Positions 1 through 9,358 of a DNA stretch of 64,000 bases are shown one piece after another; the first letter of the stretch is position 1; the number at the start of each line of letters is the position of its first letter. A model generated the notes under the pieces. The model worked only from the letters and a program-made list of their open reading frames with translations, did no database searches and was not told the DNA's origin. The translations under genes were made by a program, and so were the position numbers. Source of the DNA: Pseudomonas sp. S30 (lineage in GTDB: Bacteria > Pseudomonadota > Gammaproteobacteria > Pseudomonadales > Pseudomonadaceae); NCBI RefSeq assembly GCF_016518545.1, contig NZ_JACVTO010000008.1, positions 1-64,000 on the forward strand. The letters run 5' to 3'.

Positions 1-283
1 CCCCGCGTCGTGGTGGCGGGCTGAGCGGCCCCGCGCCCCCCCCCGGGGGGGGCGCAGCGGATCCCTTCCCTGCAACGGTGGGCATGATGTTCGCCAAGTT
101 CAAGTGGGTCGGCGTACCGATGACACGCCTGAGGACTATTTCGCGGCAGACTTGCGTTTCGACAAGGACGATGAGCAGCAGAAACGGGTGACGCTTCATT
201 TCGCAGCCATTGGCCGACGAATCGGCGGCATGAACTGTCGGGAAAGGTGGCTACGCCAGCTGGTTTATAGCCTTCGGCTATAA
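1..283 (+). pseudogene. Unassigned left-edge sequence, possible frameshifted coding remnant
   Basis: No complete gene is visible before the first real CDS. A Pro/Gly-rich frame runs from base 3 through the C/G tract into GMMFAKFKWVGVP near base 118. Coding-like sequence then continues in a different frame (DDTPEDYFAADLRFDK from base 119) to a TAA at 281-283. The two halves read naturally only if joined by a frameshift. I do not recognise the family. An alternative frame ends in TGA at 22-24 and could be the last codons of an upstream gene. A decayed gene, a sequencing error beside the homopolymer, or noise are all possible. Confidence 0.25.
33..55. repeat. C9G8 self-complementary tract
   Basis: Nine C (36-44) are followed directly by eight G (45-52), flanked by GCG and CGC. 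The whole is nearly a perfect inverted repeat without a loop. It could act as a strong hairpin or be a homopolymer-related sequencing or assembly artefact. Confidence 0.5.
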
Positions 284-300
284 GACAAATACCCAAATGA

Positions 301-352
301 TTGACGTCAAACTGCCATCAATCAGGAACATTCCCCTGCTTTTTTCTATACT
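301..352 (+). promoter_or_regulatory. Putative sigma-S-like promoter and TTGACGTCAA palindrome before the MHYT-GGDEF-EAL gene
   Basis: CTATACT at 346-352 equals the consensus -10 element of sigma-S-type promoters and lies 64 bases before the start codon at 416. A perfect 10-base palindrome, TTGACGTCAA, sits at 301-310 and may bind a dimeric regulator. No good -35 element is seen at normal spacing, as is common for sigma-S promoters. Motif match only. Confidence 0.35.
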
Positions 353-415
353 CGAAGCTCATGGTCTCCGTCCGGGGCGCTGGAGACGATCGTAGACTCG
401 ACGAAGAGACGGGCA

Positions 416-2680
416 ATGGAGTGGCTGGGGCTTCAACTATTCGCCGAGCTACCGGCAGACGGTCAGATCATTCTGGACTGTCATCACAATCCCTTCCTGG
501 TCGTGCTCGCCTATGTGGTGGCGGGAGCCGCGTGCTTCGCCACTCTCGACATGGCCGACCGGCAGATCCACAGTGAAGAGCGCAGGGCGCGCCGTCAGTG
601 GAAAGGCTTGGGCGCTTGCTGTCTGGCCAGTGGCATCTGGGCGATGCACTTCATCAGCCTGCTCGCCTTCAAGCCACCGCTGGAAGTGCACTACGACATG
701 GTGCTGACGGCGCTGTCGCTGATGATAGCCCTGATCGCCGCCTGGCTGGCGATGAACAGCCTGGACCGGCTGACGATGCAGCCGCGCCATTACCTCCAGG
801 CGGCGCTGGCGATCGGCATCGGTATCACGGTGATGCACTACATGGGCATGGCCGCCCTGCAAACCAGCGCCCGCCAGTATTACCAGACACCGCTATTGCT
901 GGCATCCGTGGGCATCGCCATCGTGACCAGCCTGGTGGCCTTGCTGGTGACCCGGCGCCTGGGATCGGGCACTGGCCCACGCCATCTGATGACCAAGTAC
1001 GGTGCCGCACTGATCATGGCTGCCGGTATCGTCTTCACCCACTACACAGGCATGGCTGCACTGTCGCTGGTGCTGCCCGACGACGAGCCGCTGCGCTTGC
1101 CTTCGGCCGACAACAGCTTGCAACTGGGCCTGAGCATCGCCTTCATCACCCTGCTGATCAGCGCCAGCAGCATCAGTGCGGCACTGGCCGACAAGAAGCT
1201 GCAGAGCAAGGAGCATGACCTGCGCCGGGTCAACGTGCTGCTCAGCCAGCTGGATCAGGCGCGAGCGTCGCTCCAGCAAGCCGCGCACTACGACGCCTTG
1301 ACCAACCTGGTCAACCGCCGCGGGTTCAACCAGGTGTTCGCCGAGCGGCTGGCCGAACATGCCGTAAGTGGCAGCATGCTGGCGGTGATGTTCCTGGACA
1401 TCGATCACTTCAAGCGCATCAACGACAGCCTTGGGCATGACGCCGGCGACGAATTGCTGAAAGTCATCGCTACGCATATCCGCGCAGCGACACGCAGCCA
1501 GGATCTGGTCGCGCGCTTCGGCGGCGACGAGTTCTGCATCGTCACCAGCCTGCACAACCGGGATGAAGCCTGCAGGCTGGGCCAGCGCATCATGCAGCGC
1601 ATGAAAGAGCCGATAGACCTGGGTGGTCGACGCATGGTCATGACCACCAGCATCGGCATCAGCATTTTTCCCGACGATGGTCGCACGGCCGAGGAACTGC
1701 TCAAGAATGCCGATCTGGCGCTGTACCAGTCCAAGGGCAGCGGGCGCAATCACCTGAATTTCTTCGATAACAGCCTCAAGACACGTGCCACGCTGGAGCT
1801 GCAACTGGAAGAGGCTCTGCGTGTGGCGCTGGTGGATGCCTGCGGATTGTGCGTGCATTACCAGCCGATCTTCGATCTGCGCCAGGTCAAGGTCAGCAAA
1901 CTCGAGGCCTTGGTCCGCTGGAACCATCCACAGCACGGCATGATCGGTCCCGATCGCTTCATCGCTATCGCCGAGGCCAACGGCCTGATCGCCGAGCTGG
2001 ACCTTTGGGTATTGCGGCGCGCATGCCGTGACCTGGCCGAGCTTGGCCGCCAGGGCCATGGCCACCTCAAGGTCTCGGTCAACTGCTCGACGGTGACCCT
2101 GGGCCGCGAAGAGCTGGCAGACGACGTGGAACGCGCGTTACTGCAGGCCGGGGTAGCCCCTTGGCAACTGGAACTGGAGGTCACGGAAAACGCCCTGATG
2201 GGCGATATCCACCGCACCATCGGCCTGCTCGAGCGCCTTCGCAGCCAAGGCGTGACGCTGTCGATCGACGACTTCGGTACGGGGTACTCGTCACTGGCGT
2301 ATCTCAAGCGCCTGCCTCTGGACGTGCTCAAGATCGACCGCTCGTTCATCCAGGACGTGATGGACAGCCAGCAGGATCGAGAGATCGTTCAGGCGATCCT
2401 GATGATGGCCCACACTCTGCATCTGCAGGTGGTGACCGAGGGCGTGGAAACCGAAGAGCAGTTGGCTTTCCTGGCTGCGCACGATTGCGATGGGGTTCAG
2501 GGCTTCCTGCTCAGCCGGCCAGTGCCAATGGACGAGCTGCCGGCCGTGCTGGCGCGCCTGGACCGCCCGGACAGCGTGCTCATTCGTGCATGCGGAACAG
2601 CTGGACCAAGGTCGCTGGATCGTCTTGCAGATGCCCCTGAGCGCCGTGCAGGCGCATCAGCTGTGCGGCGAGGCCGCTGA
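416..2680 (+). CDS. MHYT-GGDEF-EAL membrane cyclic-di-GMP protein (MucR/NbdA type)
   Basis: Membrane-bound protein predicted to make and/or break cyclic-di-GMP, 754 aa. The first ~260 residues are hydrophobic and hold three MHYT-type repeats (AMHFISLL, VMHYMGMAAL, FTHYTGMAAL). These are the proposed copper-dependent gas or redox sensing module of this family. A GGDEF domain follows with an intact RFGGDEF motif (residues 369-373), then an EAL domain with KLEAL (E497) and DDFGTGYSSL, so both activities look possible. P. aeruginosa MucR and NbdA share this architecture; I cannot say which is the ortholog. The last ~33 codons are read from DNA antisense to the 3' end of the convergent neighbour, a 101-base overlap. 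The C-terminal tail is therefore probably an unselected extension. Confidence 0.93.
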   Translation: MEWLGLQLFAELPADGQIILDCHHNPFLVVLAYVVAGAACFATLDMADRQIHSEERRARRQWKGLGACCLASGIWAMHFISLLAFKPPLEVHYDMVLTALSLMIALIAAWLAMNSLDRLTMQPRHYLQAALAIGIGITVMHYMGMAALQTSARQYYQTPLLLASVGIAIVTSLVALLVTRRLGSGTGPRHLMTKYGAALIMAAGIVFTHYTGMAALSLVLPDDEPLRLPSADNSLQLGLSIAFITLLISASSISAALADKKLQSKEHDLRRVNVLLSQLDQARASLQQAAHYDALTNLVNRRGFNQVFAERLAEHAVSGSMLAVMFLDIDHFKRINDSLGHDAGDELLKVIATHIRAATRSQDLVARFGGDEFCIVTSLHNRDEACRLGQRIMQRMKEPIDLGGRRMVMTTSIGISIFPDDGRTAEELLKNADLALYQSKGSGRNHLNFFDNSLKTRATLELQLEEALRVALVDACGLCVHYQPIFDLRQVKVSKLEALVRWNHPQHGMIGPDRFIAIAEANGLIAELDLWVLRRACRDLAELGRQGHGHLKVSVNCSTVTLGREELADDVERALLQAGVAPWQLELEVTENALMGDIHRTIGLLERLRSQGVTLSIDDFGTGYSSLAYLKRLPLDVLKIDRSFIQDVMDSQQDREIVQAILMMAHTLHLQVVTEGVETEEQLAFLAAHDCDGVQGFLLSRPVPMDELPAVLARLDRPDSVLIRACGTAGPRSLDRLADAPERRAGASAVRRGR

Positions 2681-3467
2681 TCGGGGTCGGTGCGCCTTCC
2701 TCGCGGGCCAGCCCGACGGCCGTATCGAGGTCCTTGAGCAGCGTGCGCACGTGCCAGCTGACGGGTGTGAAGTTGCTCTGCGCCATTTGTGGCGCAAGGA
2801 TCTGTAGCGGTCGGGAGTCGGCGAAGCCGCCTGCCAGCGCTTGCGCGAGCAGGCTGGCATCGACACCCGCGCGCTCGGCCAGCGCCACGGCCTCGGCGAT
2901 GACCAGCGCATTACAGGCCACGATCATCTGGTTGCAGGCCTTGGTGACCTGGCCGGCGCCCACATCGCCCATGTGCGTCACCCGCTCGCCGAGTGCGAGC
3001 AAGATCGGGCGTGCTCGCGCCAGGTCGGCCGACGCTCCGCCGACCATGATCGCCAGGCTCCCGGCCCGGGCACCCGCCGTGCCGCCGGACACCGGCGCAT
3101 CGAGCCAGCTCATCCCGCAACCCGCGGCCAACTGCGCCGCCATGACCCGAGTAGCAACAGGTTCCAGGCTGGACAGGTCGACCAATAGCTGCCCAGGTCG
3201 ACCGCCCGCCGCTACACCGCCTTCTCCGAACACCACCTCACGCACCACCTGCGTATCGGCCAGGCACAGCAACACGATATCGCTCTCGCGGGACAGCGCA
3301 GCCGGCGTCTCGGCCAAACGGGCTCCAGCCGCCAGCAAAGGCGCGCATTTCTCGGGGCTGCGGTTCCACACGGTCAACCGGTATCCAGCGGCCAGCAATC
3401 GCTGGCACATCGGCAATCCCATCAGGCCAATCCCGGCGAAGCCAAGCGATGGCATGGGTGCATTCAT
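2580..3467 (-). CDS. NAD(P)-dependent oxidoreductase, 3-hydroxyisobutyrate dehydrogenase / tartronate semialdehyde reductase family
   Basis: Cytosolic beta-hydroxyacid dehydrogenase of 295 aa, the usual family length. The N-terminus has the dinucleotide-binding motif GIGLMG (residues 12-17). The substrate loop DAPVSGG is at 123-129, and the catalytic-lysine motif KACNQ has K176. Family members oxidise 3-hydroxyisobutyrate or reduce tartronate semialdehyde; the sequence alone does not fix the substrate. It is convergent with, and overlaps, the cyclic-di-GMP gene. No valine-degradation genes adjoin it, so a generic housekeeping reductase is as likely as MmsB. Confidence 0.9.
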   Translation of the reverse strand: MNAPMPSLGFAGIGLMGLPMCQRLLAAGYRLTVWNRSPEKCAPLLAAGARLAETPAALSRESDIVLLCLADTQVVREVVFGEGGVAAGGRPGQLLVDLSSLEPVATRVMAAQLAAGCGMSWLDAPVSGGTAGARAGSLAIMVGGASADLARARPILLALGERVTHMGDVGAGQVTKACNQMIVACNALVIAEAVALAERAGVDASLLAQALAGGFADSRPLQILAPQMAQSNFTPVSWHVRTLLKDLDTAVGLAREEGAPTPISGLAAQLMRLHGAQGHLQDDPATLVQLFRMHE

Positions 3468-3709
3468 GGACGACTCCTACTGATGGAAAAGGTGATGGCT
3501 GTCTTGGCGCTACGCCGACCCTGGCTAATGCGTTGGTGGGCGCTGGTAGAAAGACACTCGAACGAAACGAGTATTACGCATTGCGTAAAACTGTTACCGA
3601 AACAGCAATGTGGTGAGCGACTGTTACCAACCCCTACCTCGCAGACTCAATGAAATGCACGATTAAGGTGCAATTTCACCGAGGCACGCCCCAAGAGTGA
3701 TCAGCTACT

Positions 3710-4012
3710 TTATGCATCTTTCACCTGAATCAGGATGAAGGGTGACACCACCACGGCCCAGATGCGCGGATCACGTGTCTGCAGGTCTAGCGCCTGCTCT
3801 GCCGTCACCGCGGCCACGATCCCCTGATCACGCCAGCGCGCCACGTCATCGCGGCGATTTTCCGCCATGGCTTGGGCGACTGCGATCAAGTCGAGGGAGT
3901 GGTCGACCCAAATCAGGTCACCCTTGGCCCAAAAACGCTCCAAGGCGCTCCATTCGATAATCGCTGTCTCTCCAAGCAGTTTGGCATAGAGGGTGCTTGT
4001 TTGATCGGTCAT
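3710..4012 (-). CDS. DUF2288 family protein
   Basis: Small cytosolic protein of 100 aa matching the DUF2288 pattern found in proteobacteria and cyanobacteria: LYAKLLGETAIIEW at the N-terminus, WVDHSLDLIAVAQAMAEN in the middle and a hydrophobic C-terminal strand. The function is unknown. No signal peptide or membrane segment is present. It is divergent from braC across a 354-base intergenic region, which may carry promoters for both. Confidence 0.85.
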   Translation of the reverse strand: MTDQTSTLYAKLLGETAIIEWSALERFWAKGDLIWVDHSLDLIAVAQAMAENRRDDVARWRDQGIVAAVTAEQALDLQTRDPRIWAVVVSPFILIQVKDA

Positions 4013-4366
4013 GGGTTCCTGTACGAGGCTAAGCGGCTGAAAAGCCGTATTTTTGCAGAAAAATCCAGTTTCAAATAAGCAATTTGCTGGAAATGCCCGT
4101 TACACGGGGCCAGCGTCACGAATACAGGCAAAGTAATGGCGCTTATCTGTATTTTTCTGTCGAACATGCGACAACCCCGAGGTCAGGCACTTTTCGCCCG
4201 CTTTTCAAGCGCTCGGAGAGCGCTCTACACTGTACCGGTACAGTTCCGGGACCTATTCCGGGGGAAGGTGGGCCCGCGACATGGCAGTAGCGTGCCGCGA
4301 AACCCGCCCGGTCTGTAGCCCTGGCCGCCAGGACTCCAAGAATTACAACAGAATGAGTGGAGCACT
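4013..4366. promoter_or_regulatory. Regulatory region upstream of braC with a 16-base palindrome and a hairpin
   Basis: The 354-base divergent region contains no gene. At 4229-4244 lies ACTGTACCGGTACAGT, a perfect 16-base palindrome built of two CTGTACC half-sites. Half-sites of this type are used by PLP-dependent MocR/GntR regulators such as PdxR and TauR, usually as direct repeats. Just upstream, 4208-4224 forms a seven-base-pair hairpin (AGCGCTC, loop GGA). A GGAG ribosome-binding site at 4359-4362 precedes the braC start. Assignment to a regulator is inference. Confidence 0.5.
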
Positions 4367-5482
4367 ATGATCAAGATTTCCAAGCTGTTCGCCGCAATGG
4401 TTCTGGCAGGGGTTGCCAGCCATTCGTTCGCCGCCGATACCATCAAGATCGGCATCGCCGGTCCCAAGACCGGTCCTGTGACCCAGTACGGCGACATGCA
4501 GTTCATCGGTGCCAACCAGGCCATCAAGGACATCAACGCCAAGGGCGGCGTCGACGGCAAGATGCTCGAAGCCAAGGAATACGACGACGCCTGCGACCCC
4601 AAGCAGGCCGTGGCCGTGGCCAACAAGGTGGTCAACGACGGCGTCAAGTTCGTCATCGGTCACCTGTGCTCCAGCTCCACCCAGCCGGCTTCGGACATCT
4701 ACGAAGACGAGGGCGTGATCATGATCACGCCAGCGGCCACCTCCCCGGAAATCACCGCGCGCGGCTATAAGCTGATCTTCCGCACCATCGGCCTGGACAG
4801 TGCCCAGGGCCCGGCCGCCGGCAACTACATCGCCGACCACGTCAAGCCCAAGGTGGTCGCGGTCCTGCACGACAAGCAGCAGTACGGTGAAGGCATCGCC
4901 ACTGCCGTCAAGCAGACACTGGAAAACAAAGGCGTCAAGGTCGCAGTCTTCGAGGGCCTGAACGCTGGCGACAAGGACTTCTCCTCGGTCATCCAGAAGC
5001 TCAAGCAGAACAACGTGGACTTCGTCTACTACGGCGGCTACCACCCAGAGTTGGGCCTGATCCTGCGCCAGGCTCAGGAAAAAGGCCTCAAGGCCAAGTT
5101 CATGGGACCGGAAGGCGTGGGCAACGACTCCATCTCGCAGATCGCCCAAGGCGCTTCCGAAGGCCTGCTGGTGACCCTGCCCAAGTCGTTCGATGCCGAT
5201 CCTGAGAACAAGGCGATCGTCGAGGCCATCAAGGCCGACGAGAAGGACCCGAGCGGGCCGTTCGTGTTCCCGGCCTACTCGGCCGTGGAACTGATCGCCA
5301 AGGGCATCGAAGCGGCCAAGTCCGAGGACACCGACAAAGTGGCCGCGGCCATTCACGCCGGCTCGTTCAAGACACCCACCGGCACCCTCACCTTCGATCA
5401 GAAAGGCGACCTGAAAGACTTCAAGTTCGTGGTCTACGAATGGCACTTCGGCAAACCGAAGACCGAAGTCTCCCCTCAGTAA
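4367..5482 (+). CDS. braC: Branched-chain amino acid ABC transporter substrate-binding protein BraC/LivK
   Basis: Periplasmic receptor of the high-affinity Leu/Ile/Val importer, 371 aa. A clear Sec signal peptide ends at SHSFA-ADT (about residue 22). The mature part is a type I periplasmic binding protein: TIKIGIAGPKTGPVTQYGD at its N-terminus, then GHLCSSSTQPASD and TPAATSPEIT lining the ligand pocket, with the family's disulfide cysteine pair. It is followed by an intrinsic terminator and then the permease and ATPase genes. Partial termination there would give more binding protein than membrane components, as is common in ABC operons. BraC of P. aeruginosa is the same protein. Confidence 0.96.
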   Translation: MIKISKLFAAMVLAGVASHSFAADTIKIGIAGPKTGPVTQYGDMQFIGANQAIKDINAKGGVDGKMLEAKEYDDACDPKQAVAVANKVVNDGVKFVIGHLCSSSTQPASDIYEDEGVIMITPAATSPEITARGYKLIFRTIGLDSAQGPAAGNYIADHVKPKVVAVLHDKQQYGEGIATAVKQTLENKGVKVAVFEGLNAGDKDFSSVIQKLKQNNVDFVYYGGYHPELGLILRQAQEKGLKAKFMGPEGVGNDSISQIAQGASEGLLVTLPKSFDADPENKAIVEAIKADEKDPSGPFVFPAYSAVELIAKGIEAAKSEDTDKVAAAIHAGSFKTPTGTLTFDQKGDLKDFKFVVYEWHFGKPKTEVSPQ

Positions 5483-5509
5483 TACGCGTGACTAACAGCT
5501 GACCGTAGA

Positions 5510-5540
5510 AGCCCACTGTGCGAGCAGTGGGCTTTGTTTT
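5510..5540 (+). terminator. Intrinsic terminator between braC and livH
   Basis: A nine-base-pair stem AGCCCACTG/CAGTGGGCT (5510-5518 and 5525-5533) with a six-base loop is followed by TGTTTT. It lies between the binding-protein gene and the permease gene of one operon, so it probably attenuates rather than fully stops transcription. Confidence 0.85.
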
Positions 5541-5670
5541 ACGAGGTTCATGGGCCCGACTTCCGCGATCCGGGAGCGAGCTCACCTGAAAATCTTAAAA
5601 CCGTCACCCGCGGTTTCCTGAGCGTTATCCCGCCCAGCGAAATGCACATCAGGTTTTTAGGAGCGCTGTA

Positions 5671-6594
5671 ATGCCTGAGATCTACCATTTCTTCCAACAA
5701 CTGGTTAATGGATTGACCATCGGCAGCACCTATGCCTTGATCGCCATCGGTTACACGATGGTGTACGGCATCATCGGGATGATCAACTTCGCCCATGGCG
5801 AGGTGTACATGATCGGCTCCTATGTGGCCTTCATCGCCCTGGCAGGCCTGGCCATGATGGGCATCCACTCGCTGCCGATCCTGATGACCGTCGCCTTCGT
5901 CGCCACCATCTGCGTGACCAGCGCCTATGGCTACAGCATCGAGCGGGTCGCCTACCGGCCGCTGCGCAACAGCAATCGCCTGATCCCGCTGATTTCCGCA
6001 ATCGGTATGTCGATCTTCCTGCAGAACACCGTCCTGCTGTCTCAGGACTCCAAGGACAAGTCCATCCCCAACCTGATTCCGGGCGCCTTCTCCTTCGGCC
6101 CGGGCGGTGCGGAGGAAGTGCTGGTGTCCTACATGCAGATTCTCGTGTTCGTGGTCACCCTGGTGGCCATGACCTGCCTGACCCTGTTCATCTCCCGTTC
6201 CCGCCTGGGGCGCGCCTGCCGCGCCTGCGCCGAGGACATCAAGATGGCCAACCTGCTCGGCATCAACACCAACAACATCATCGCCCTGACCTTCGTCATC
6301 GGTGCCGCCCTGGCGGCAGTGGCGGCTGTGCTGCTAAGCATGCAATACGGGGTGATCAACCCCAACGCGGGATTCCTCGTCGGCCTCAAGGCCTTCACCG
6401 CAGCGGTACTGGGCGGCATCGGCAGCATTCCTGGCGCCATGCTCGGCGGCCTGGTGCTCGGCGTTGCCGAAGCCTTCGGCGCCGATATCTTCGGCGACCA
6501 GTACAAGGATGTGGTGGCCTTCGGCTTATTGGTTCTGGTCCTGTTGTTCCGGCCGACCGGCATTCTCGGCCGCCCGGAGGTTGAAAAAGTATGA
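5671..6594 (+). CDS. livH: Branched-chain amino acid ABC transporter permease LivH (BraD)
   Basis: First inner-membrane permease of the importer, 307 aa, almost entirely hydrophobic with about eight membrane segments. The LivH signature [21 protein letters not shown] is near the N-terminus, and the ATPase-contact region [16 protein letters not shown] sits around residues 183-200. An AGGAG site (5659-5663) precedes the ATG by seven bases. The stop overlaps the start of livM by four bases, so translation is probably coupled. Confidence 0.96.
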   Translation: MPEIYHFFQQLVNGLTIGSTYALIAIGYTMVYGIIGMINFAHGEVYMIGSYVAFIALAGLAMMGIHSLPILMTVAFVATICVTSAYGYSIERVAYRPLRNSNRLIPLISAIGMSIFLQNTVLLSQDSKDKSIPNLIPGAFSFGPGGAEEVLVSYMQILVFVVTLVAMTCLTLFISRSRLGRACRACAEDIKMANLLGINTNNIIALTFVIGAALAAVAAVLLSMQYGVINPNAGFLVGLKAFTAAVLGGIGSIPGAMLGGLVLGVAEAFGADIFGDQYKDVVAFGLLVLVLLFRPTGILGRPEVEKV

Positions 6595-7847
6595 ACGGAA
6601 ATCTCAAACAAGCGCTGCTCAGCGCCCTGCTGGTGTGGGCCGTGGCCTTCCCGGTCCTCGGCTTGAAGCTGAGCATCGACGGCATCAGCCTGGTGGTCCA
6701 CAGCCAAGGCAGTTTCACCCTCTCGATCATCGCCGTGTGTTCGGTGCTGATGTTCCTTCGCGTGCTGTTCGACCGCCAGTGGAGCGCGGTGATGGGCAGG
6801 CGTTCGCAGCGCAAGCTGGTTCCGGCTTCGGTCAGCAATTTCCTGACCCTGCCCAAGACCCAGCGCTGGGTGATCCTGGGCCTGGTCGTAGCCGCCCTGG
6901 TGTGGCCGTTCTTCGGCTCCCGCGGGGCGGTCGACATCGCCACGCTGATCCTGATCTACGTATTGCTCGGCCTGGGCCTGAACATCGTGGTGGGGCTGGC
7001 TGGACTGCTGGACCTGGGTTACGTCGGTTTCTACGCCGTCGGTGCCTACAGCTACGCCATGCTCTCGCACTACCTGGGCTGGAGCTTCTGGGTGTGCCTG
7101 CCGATCGCCGGTCTGATGGCGGCGAGCTTCGGCTTCCTGCTCGGTTTCCCGGTGCTGCGCCTGCGTGGCGACTACCTGGCGATCGTCACCCTGGGCTTCG
7201 GCGAGATCATTCGCCTGTTCCTGCGTAACCTCACCGACTGGACCGGTGGTCCCAACGGCATCAGCAGCATCGAGAAGCCGAGCTTCTTCGGCCTGTCCTT
7301 CAACCGGCAAGCGGGCGAAGGCATGCAGACCTTCCATGAGTTCTTCGGCATCGCCTACAACCCCGCCAGCAAGATCATCTTCCTGTACCTGGTGGTGCTG
7401 ATGCTGGCCCTGCTGGCCCTGTTCGTCATCAACCGGCTGTTGCGCATGCCGATCGGCCGCGCCTGGGAAGCGCTGCGCGAGGATGAAATCGCCTGCCGTG
7501 CACTGGGCTTGAACCCGACGGTGATCAAGCTCTCCGCCTTTACCCTGGGTGCCAGTTTCGCAGGCTTCGCCGGCACCGTGTTCGCGGCTCGCCAAGGGCT
7601 GGTCACGCCCGAGTCGTTCACCTTCATCGAATCGGCGATCATCCTCGCCATCGTCGTGCTCGGCGGCATGGGCTCTCAGCTGGGCGTGATCCTGGCGGCC
7701 ATCGTGATGATTCTGCTGCCGGAGTTGATGCGCGAATTCAGCGAGTACCGGATGCTGATGTTCGGCGCACTGATGGTATTGATGATGATCTGGCGTCCGC
7801 AGGGCCTGCTGCCCATGCAACGTCCCCATATGGAGCTGCGTCGATGA
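6591..7847 (+). CDS. livM: Branched-chain amino acid ABC transporter permease LivM (BraE)
   Basis: Second inner-membrane permease, 418 aa. It has the extra N-terminal segment typical of gamma-proteobacterial LivM before the conserved permease core, and the core motif [25 protein letters not shown]. The ATPase-contact loop reads [24 protein letters not shown] overlaps join it to livH and livG. The heterodimer with LivH forms the membrane channel. Confidence 0.95.
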   Translation: MNGNLKQALLSALLVWAVAFPVLGLKLSIDGISLVVHSQGSFTLSIIAVCSVLMFLRVLFDRQWSAVMGRRSQRKLVPASVSNFLTLPKTQRWVILGLVVAALVWPFFGSRGAVDIATLILIYVLLGLGLNIVVGLAGLLDLGYVGFYAVGAYSYAMLSHYLGWSFWVCLPIAGLMAASFGFLLGFPVLRLRGDYLAIVTLGFGEIIRLFLRNLTDWTGGPNGISSIEKPSFFGLSFNRQAGEGMQTFHEFFGIAYNPASKIIFLYLVVLMLALLALFVINRLLRMPIGRAWEALREDEIACRALGLNPTVIKLSAFTLGASFAGFAGTVFAARQGLVTPESFTFIESAIILAIVVLGGMGSQLGVILAAIVMILLPELMREFSEYRMLMFGALMVLMMIWRPQGLLPMQRPHMELRR

Positions 7848-8611
7848 GCCGCGAAATTCTGCAAGTCAGCGGCCTGAGCATGCGCTTCGGCGGCTTGTTG
7901 GCGGTCAACGGCGTGGGCCTGACTGTCAAGGAAAAACAGGTGGTGGCCTTGATCGGGCCCAACGGCGCCGGCAAGACCACGGTGTTCAACTGCCTGACCG
8001 GCTTCTACAAGCCCAGCGGCGGCACCATTCTGCTCGATGGCCAGCCGATCCAGGGTCTGGCCGGCCATCAGATCGCGCGCAAAGGGGTGGTGCGCACCTT
8101 CCAGAACGTGCGGTTGTTCAAGGAAATGACCGCGCTGGAGAACTTGCTGATTGCCCAGCACCGTCATCTGAATACCAACTTCCTCGCCGGTCTGTTCAAG
8201 ACACCGGGGTTTCGCCGCAGCGAAAAGGAGGCCATGGAGCGCGCGCAGTACTGGCTGGAAAAGGTCAACCTGACCGAGTTCGCCAACCGCACGGCCGGTA
8301 CTCTGGCCTACGGCCAGCAGCGGCGCCTGGAAATCGCCCGGTGCATGATGACCCGCCCGCGGGTCATCATGCTCGACGAGCCGGCCGCAGGCCTGAACCC
8401 CAAGGAGACCGAGGATCTCAAGGCGCTGATCGCCTATCTGCGTGAATCCCACGATGTGACGGTGCTGCTGATCGAGCACGACATGAAACTGGTCATGAGC
8501 ATTTCCGACCATATCGTGGTGATCAACCAGGGTACGCCCCTGGCCGATGGCACGCCGGAGCAGATCCGCAGCAATCCCGATGTGATCAAGGCCTACCTGG
8601 GGGAAGCGTAA
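7844..8611 (+). CDS. livG: Branched-chain amino acid ABC transporter ATP-binding protein LivG (BraF)
   Basis: Cytosolic ATPase of 255 aa. It has Walker [10 protein letters not shown] (about residues 38-46), the family insert after [14 protein letters not shown], a non-canonical signature region [13 protein letters not shown] and Walker [14 protein letters not shown]. The C-terminal extension [20 protein letters not shown] is characteristic of LivG. It overlaps livM by four bases and its TAA is directly followed by the livF start. Confidence 0.96.
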   Translation: MSREILQVSGLSMRFGGLLAVNGVGLTVKEKQVVALIGPNGAGKTTVFNCLTGFYKPSGGTILLDGQPIQGLAGHQIARKGVVRTFQNVRLFKEMTALENLLIAQHRHLNTNFLAGLFKTPGFRRSEKEAMERAQYWLEKVNLTEFANRTAGTLAYGQQRRLEIARCMMTRPRVIMLDEPAAGLNPKETEDLKALIAYLRESHDVTVLLIEHDMKLVMSISDHIVVINQGTPLADGTPEQIRSNPDVIKAYLGEA

Positions 8612-9313
8612 ATGCTGAAGTTCGAGAACGTTTCCACCTTCTACGGCAAGATCCAGGCGCTGCACAGCGTCAATGTGCAGATCAACCAGGGCGAAATCGT
8701 CACCCTCATCGGCGCCAACGGTGCTGGCAAGTCGACGCTGCTGATGACCCTGTGCGGCTCGCCTCAGGCTCACAGCGGCAGCATCCGCTACCTGGGCGAA
8801 GAACTGGTGGGCCAGCCCTCTTCGCTGATCATGCGCAAGAGCATCGCGGTGGTCCCTGAAGGACGGCGGGTGTTCGCCCGGCTCACGGTCGAGGAAAACC
8901 TGGCCATGGGTGGTTTCTTCACCGACAAGGGGGACTACCAGACGCAGATGGACAAGGTGCTGGAACTGTTCCCGCGACTCAGGGAGCGGTTCAGCCAGCG
9001 TGGCGGGACGATGTCCGGTGGCGAGCAGCAGATGCTCGCCATCGGCCGCGCCTTGATGAGCAAGCCCAAGCTGCTGCTGCTCGACGAGCCGTCGCTGGGC
9101 CTGGCGCCGATCATCATCCAGCAGATTTTCGACATCATCGAACAACTGCGCCGCGACGGTGTGACGGTGTTCCTGGTGGAGCAGAACGCCAACCAGGCGT
9201 TGAAGATCGCTGATCGCGCCTACGTGCTGGAAAACGGCAAGGTGGTGATGCAGGGTAGCGGGCAAGCACTGCTCAGCGATCCGAAAGTGCGGGACGCCTA
9301 CCTCGGAGGTTGA
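8612..9313 (+). CDS. livF: Branched-chain amino acid ABC transporter ATP-binding protein LivF (BraG)
   Basis: Second ATPase of the importer, 233 aa. It carries Walker A GANGAGKST, signature MSGGEQQMLAIGRAL and Walker B LLLLDEPSLGLAP, and ends in DPKVRDAYLGG, typical of LivF. It starts on the base after the livG stop with no intergenic space. This is the last gene of the operon, followed by an 11-base-pair inverted repeat. Confidence 0.96.
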   Translation: MLKFENVSTFYGKIQALHSVNVQINQGEIVTLIGANGAGKSTLLMTLCGSPQAHSGSIRYLGEELVGQPSSLIMRKSIAVVPEGRRVFARLTVEENLAMGGFFTDKGDYQTQMDKVLELFPRLRERFSQRGGTMSGGEQQMLAIGRALMSKPKLLLLDEPSLGLAPIIIQQIFDIIEQLRRDGVTVFLVEQNANQALKIADRAYVLENGKVVMQGSGQALLSDPKVRDAYLGG

Positions 9314-9330
9314 TGGACCGCGGTCGGTCA

Positions 9331-9358
9331 GGGTGAGCCTGTGGCAGCAGGCTCACCC
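9331..9358. repeat. 11-bp inverted repeat after livF
   Basis: GGGTGAGCCTG (9331-9341) and CAGGCTCACCC (9348-9358) pair perfectly around the loop TGGCAG. There is no T-run, so it is a weak terminator candidate. It more closely resembles the short REP-type palindromes scattered between Pseudomonas genes. Confidence 0.6.

Noticed and set aside
6129..7829. A 566-codon open frame on the - strand
   Set aside because: Antisense of livH and livM; Gln/His-rich translation without any recognisable domain.
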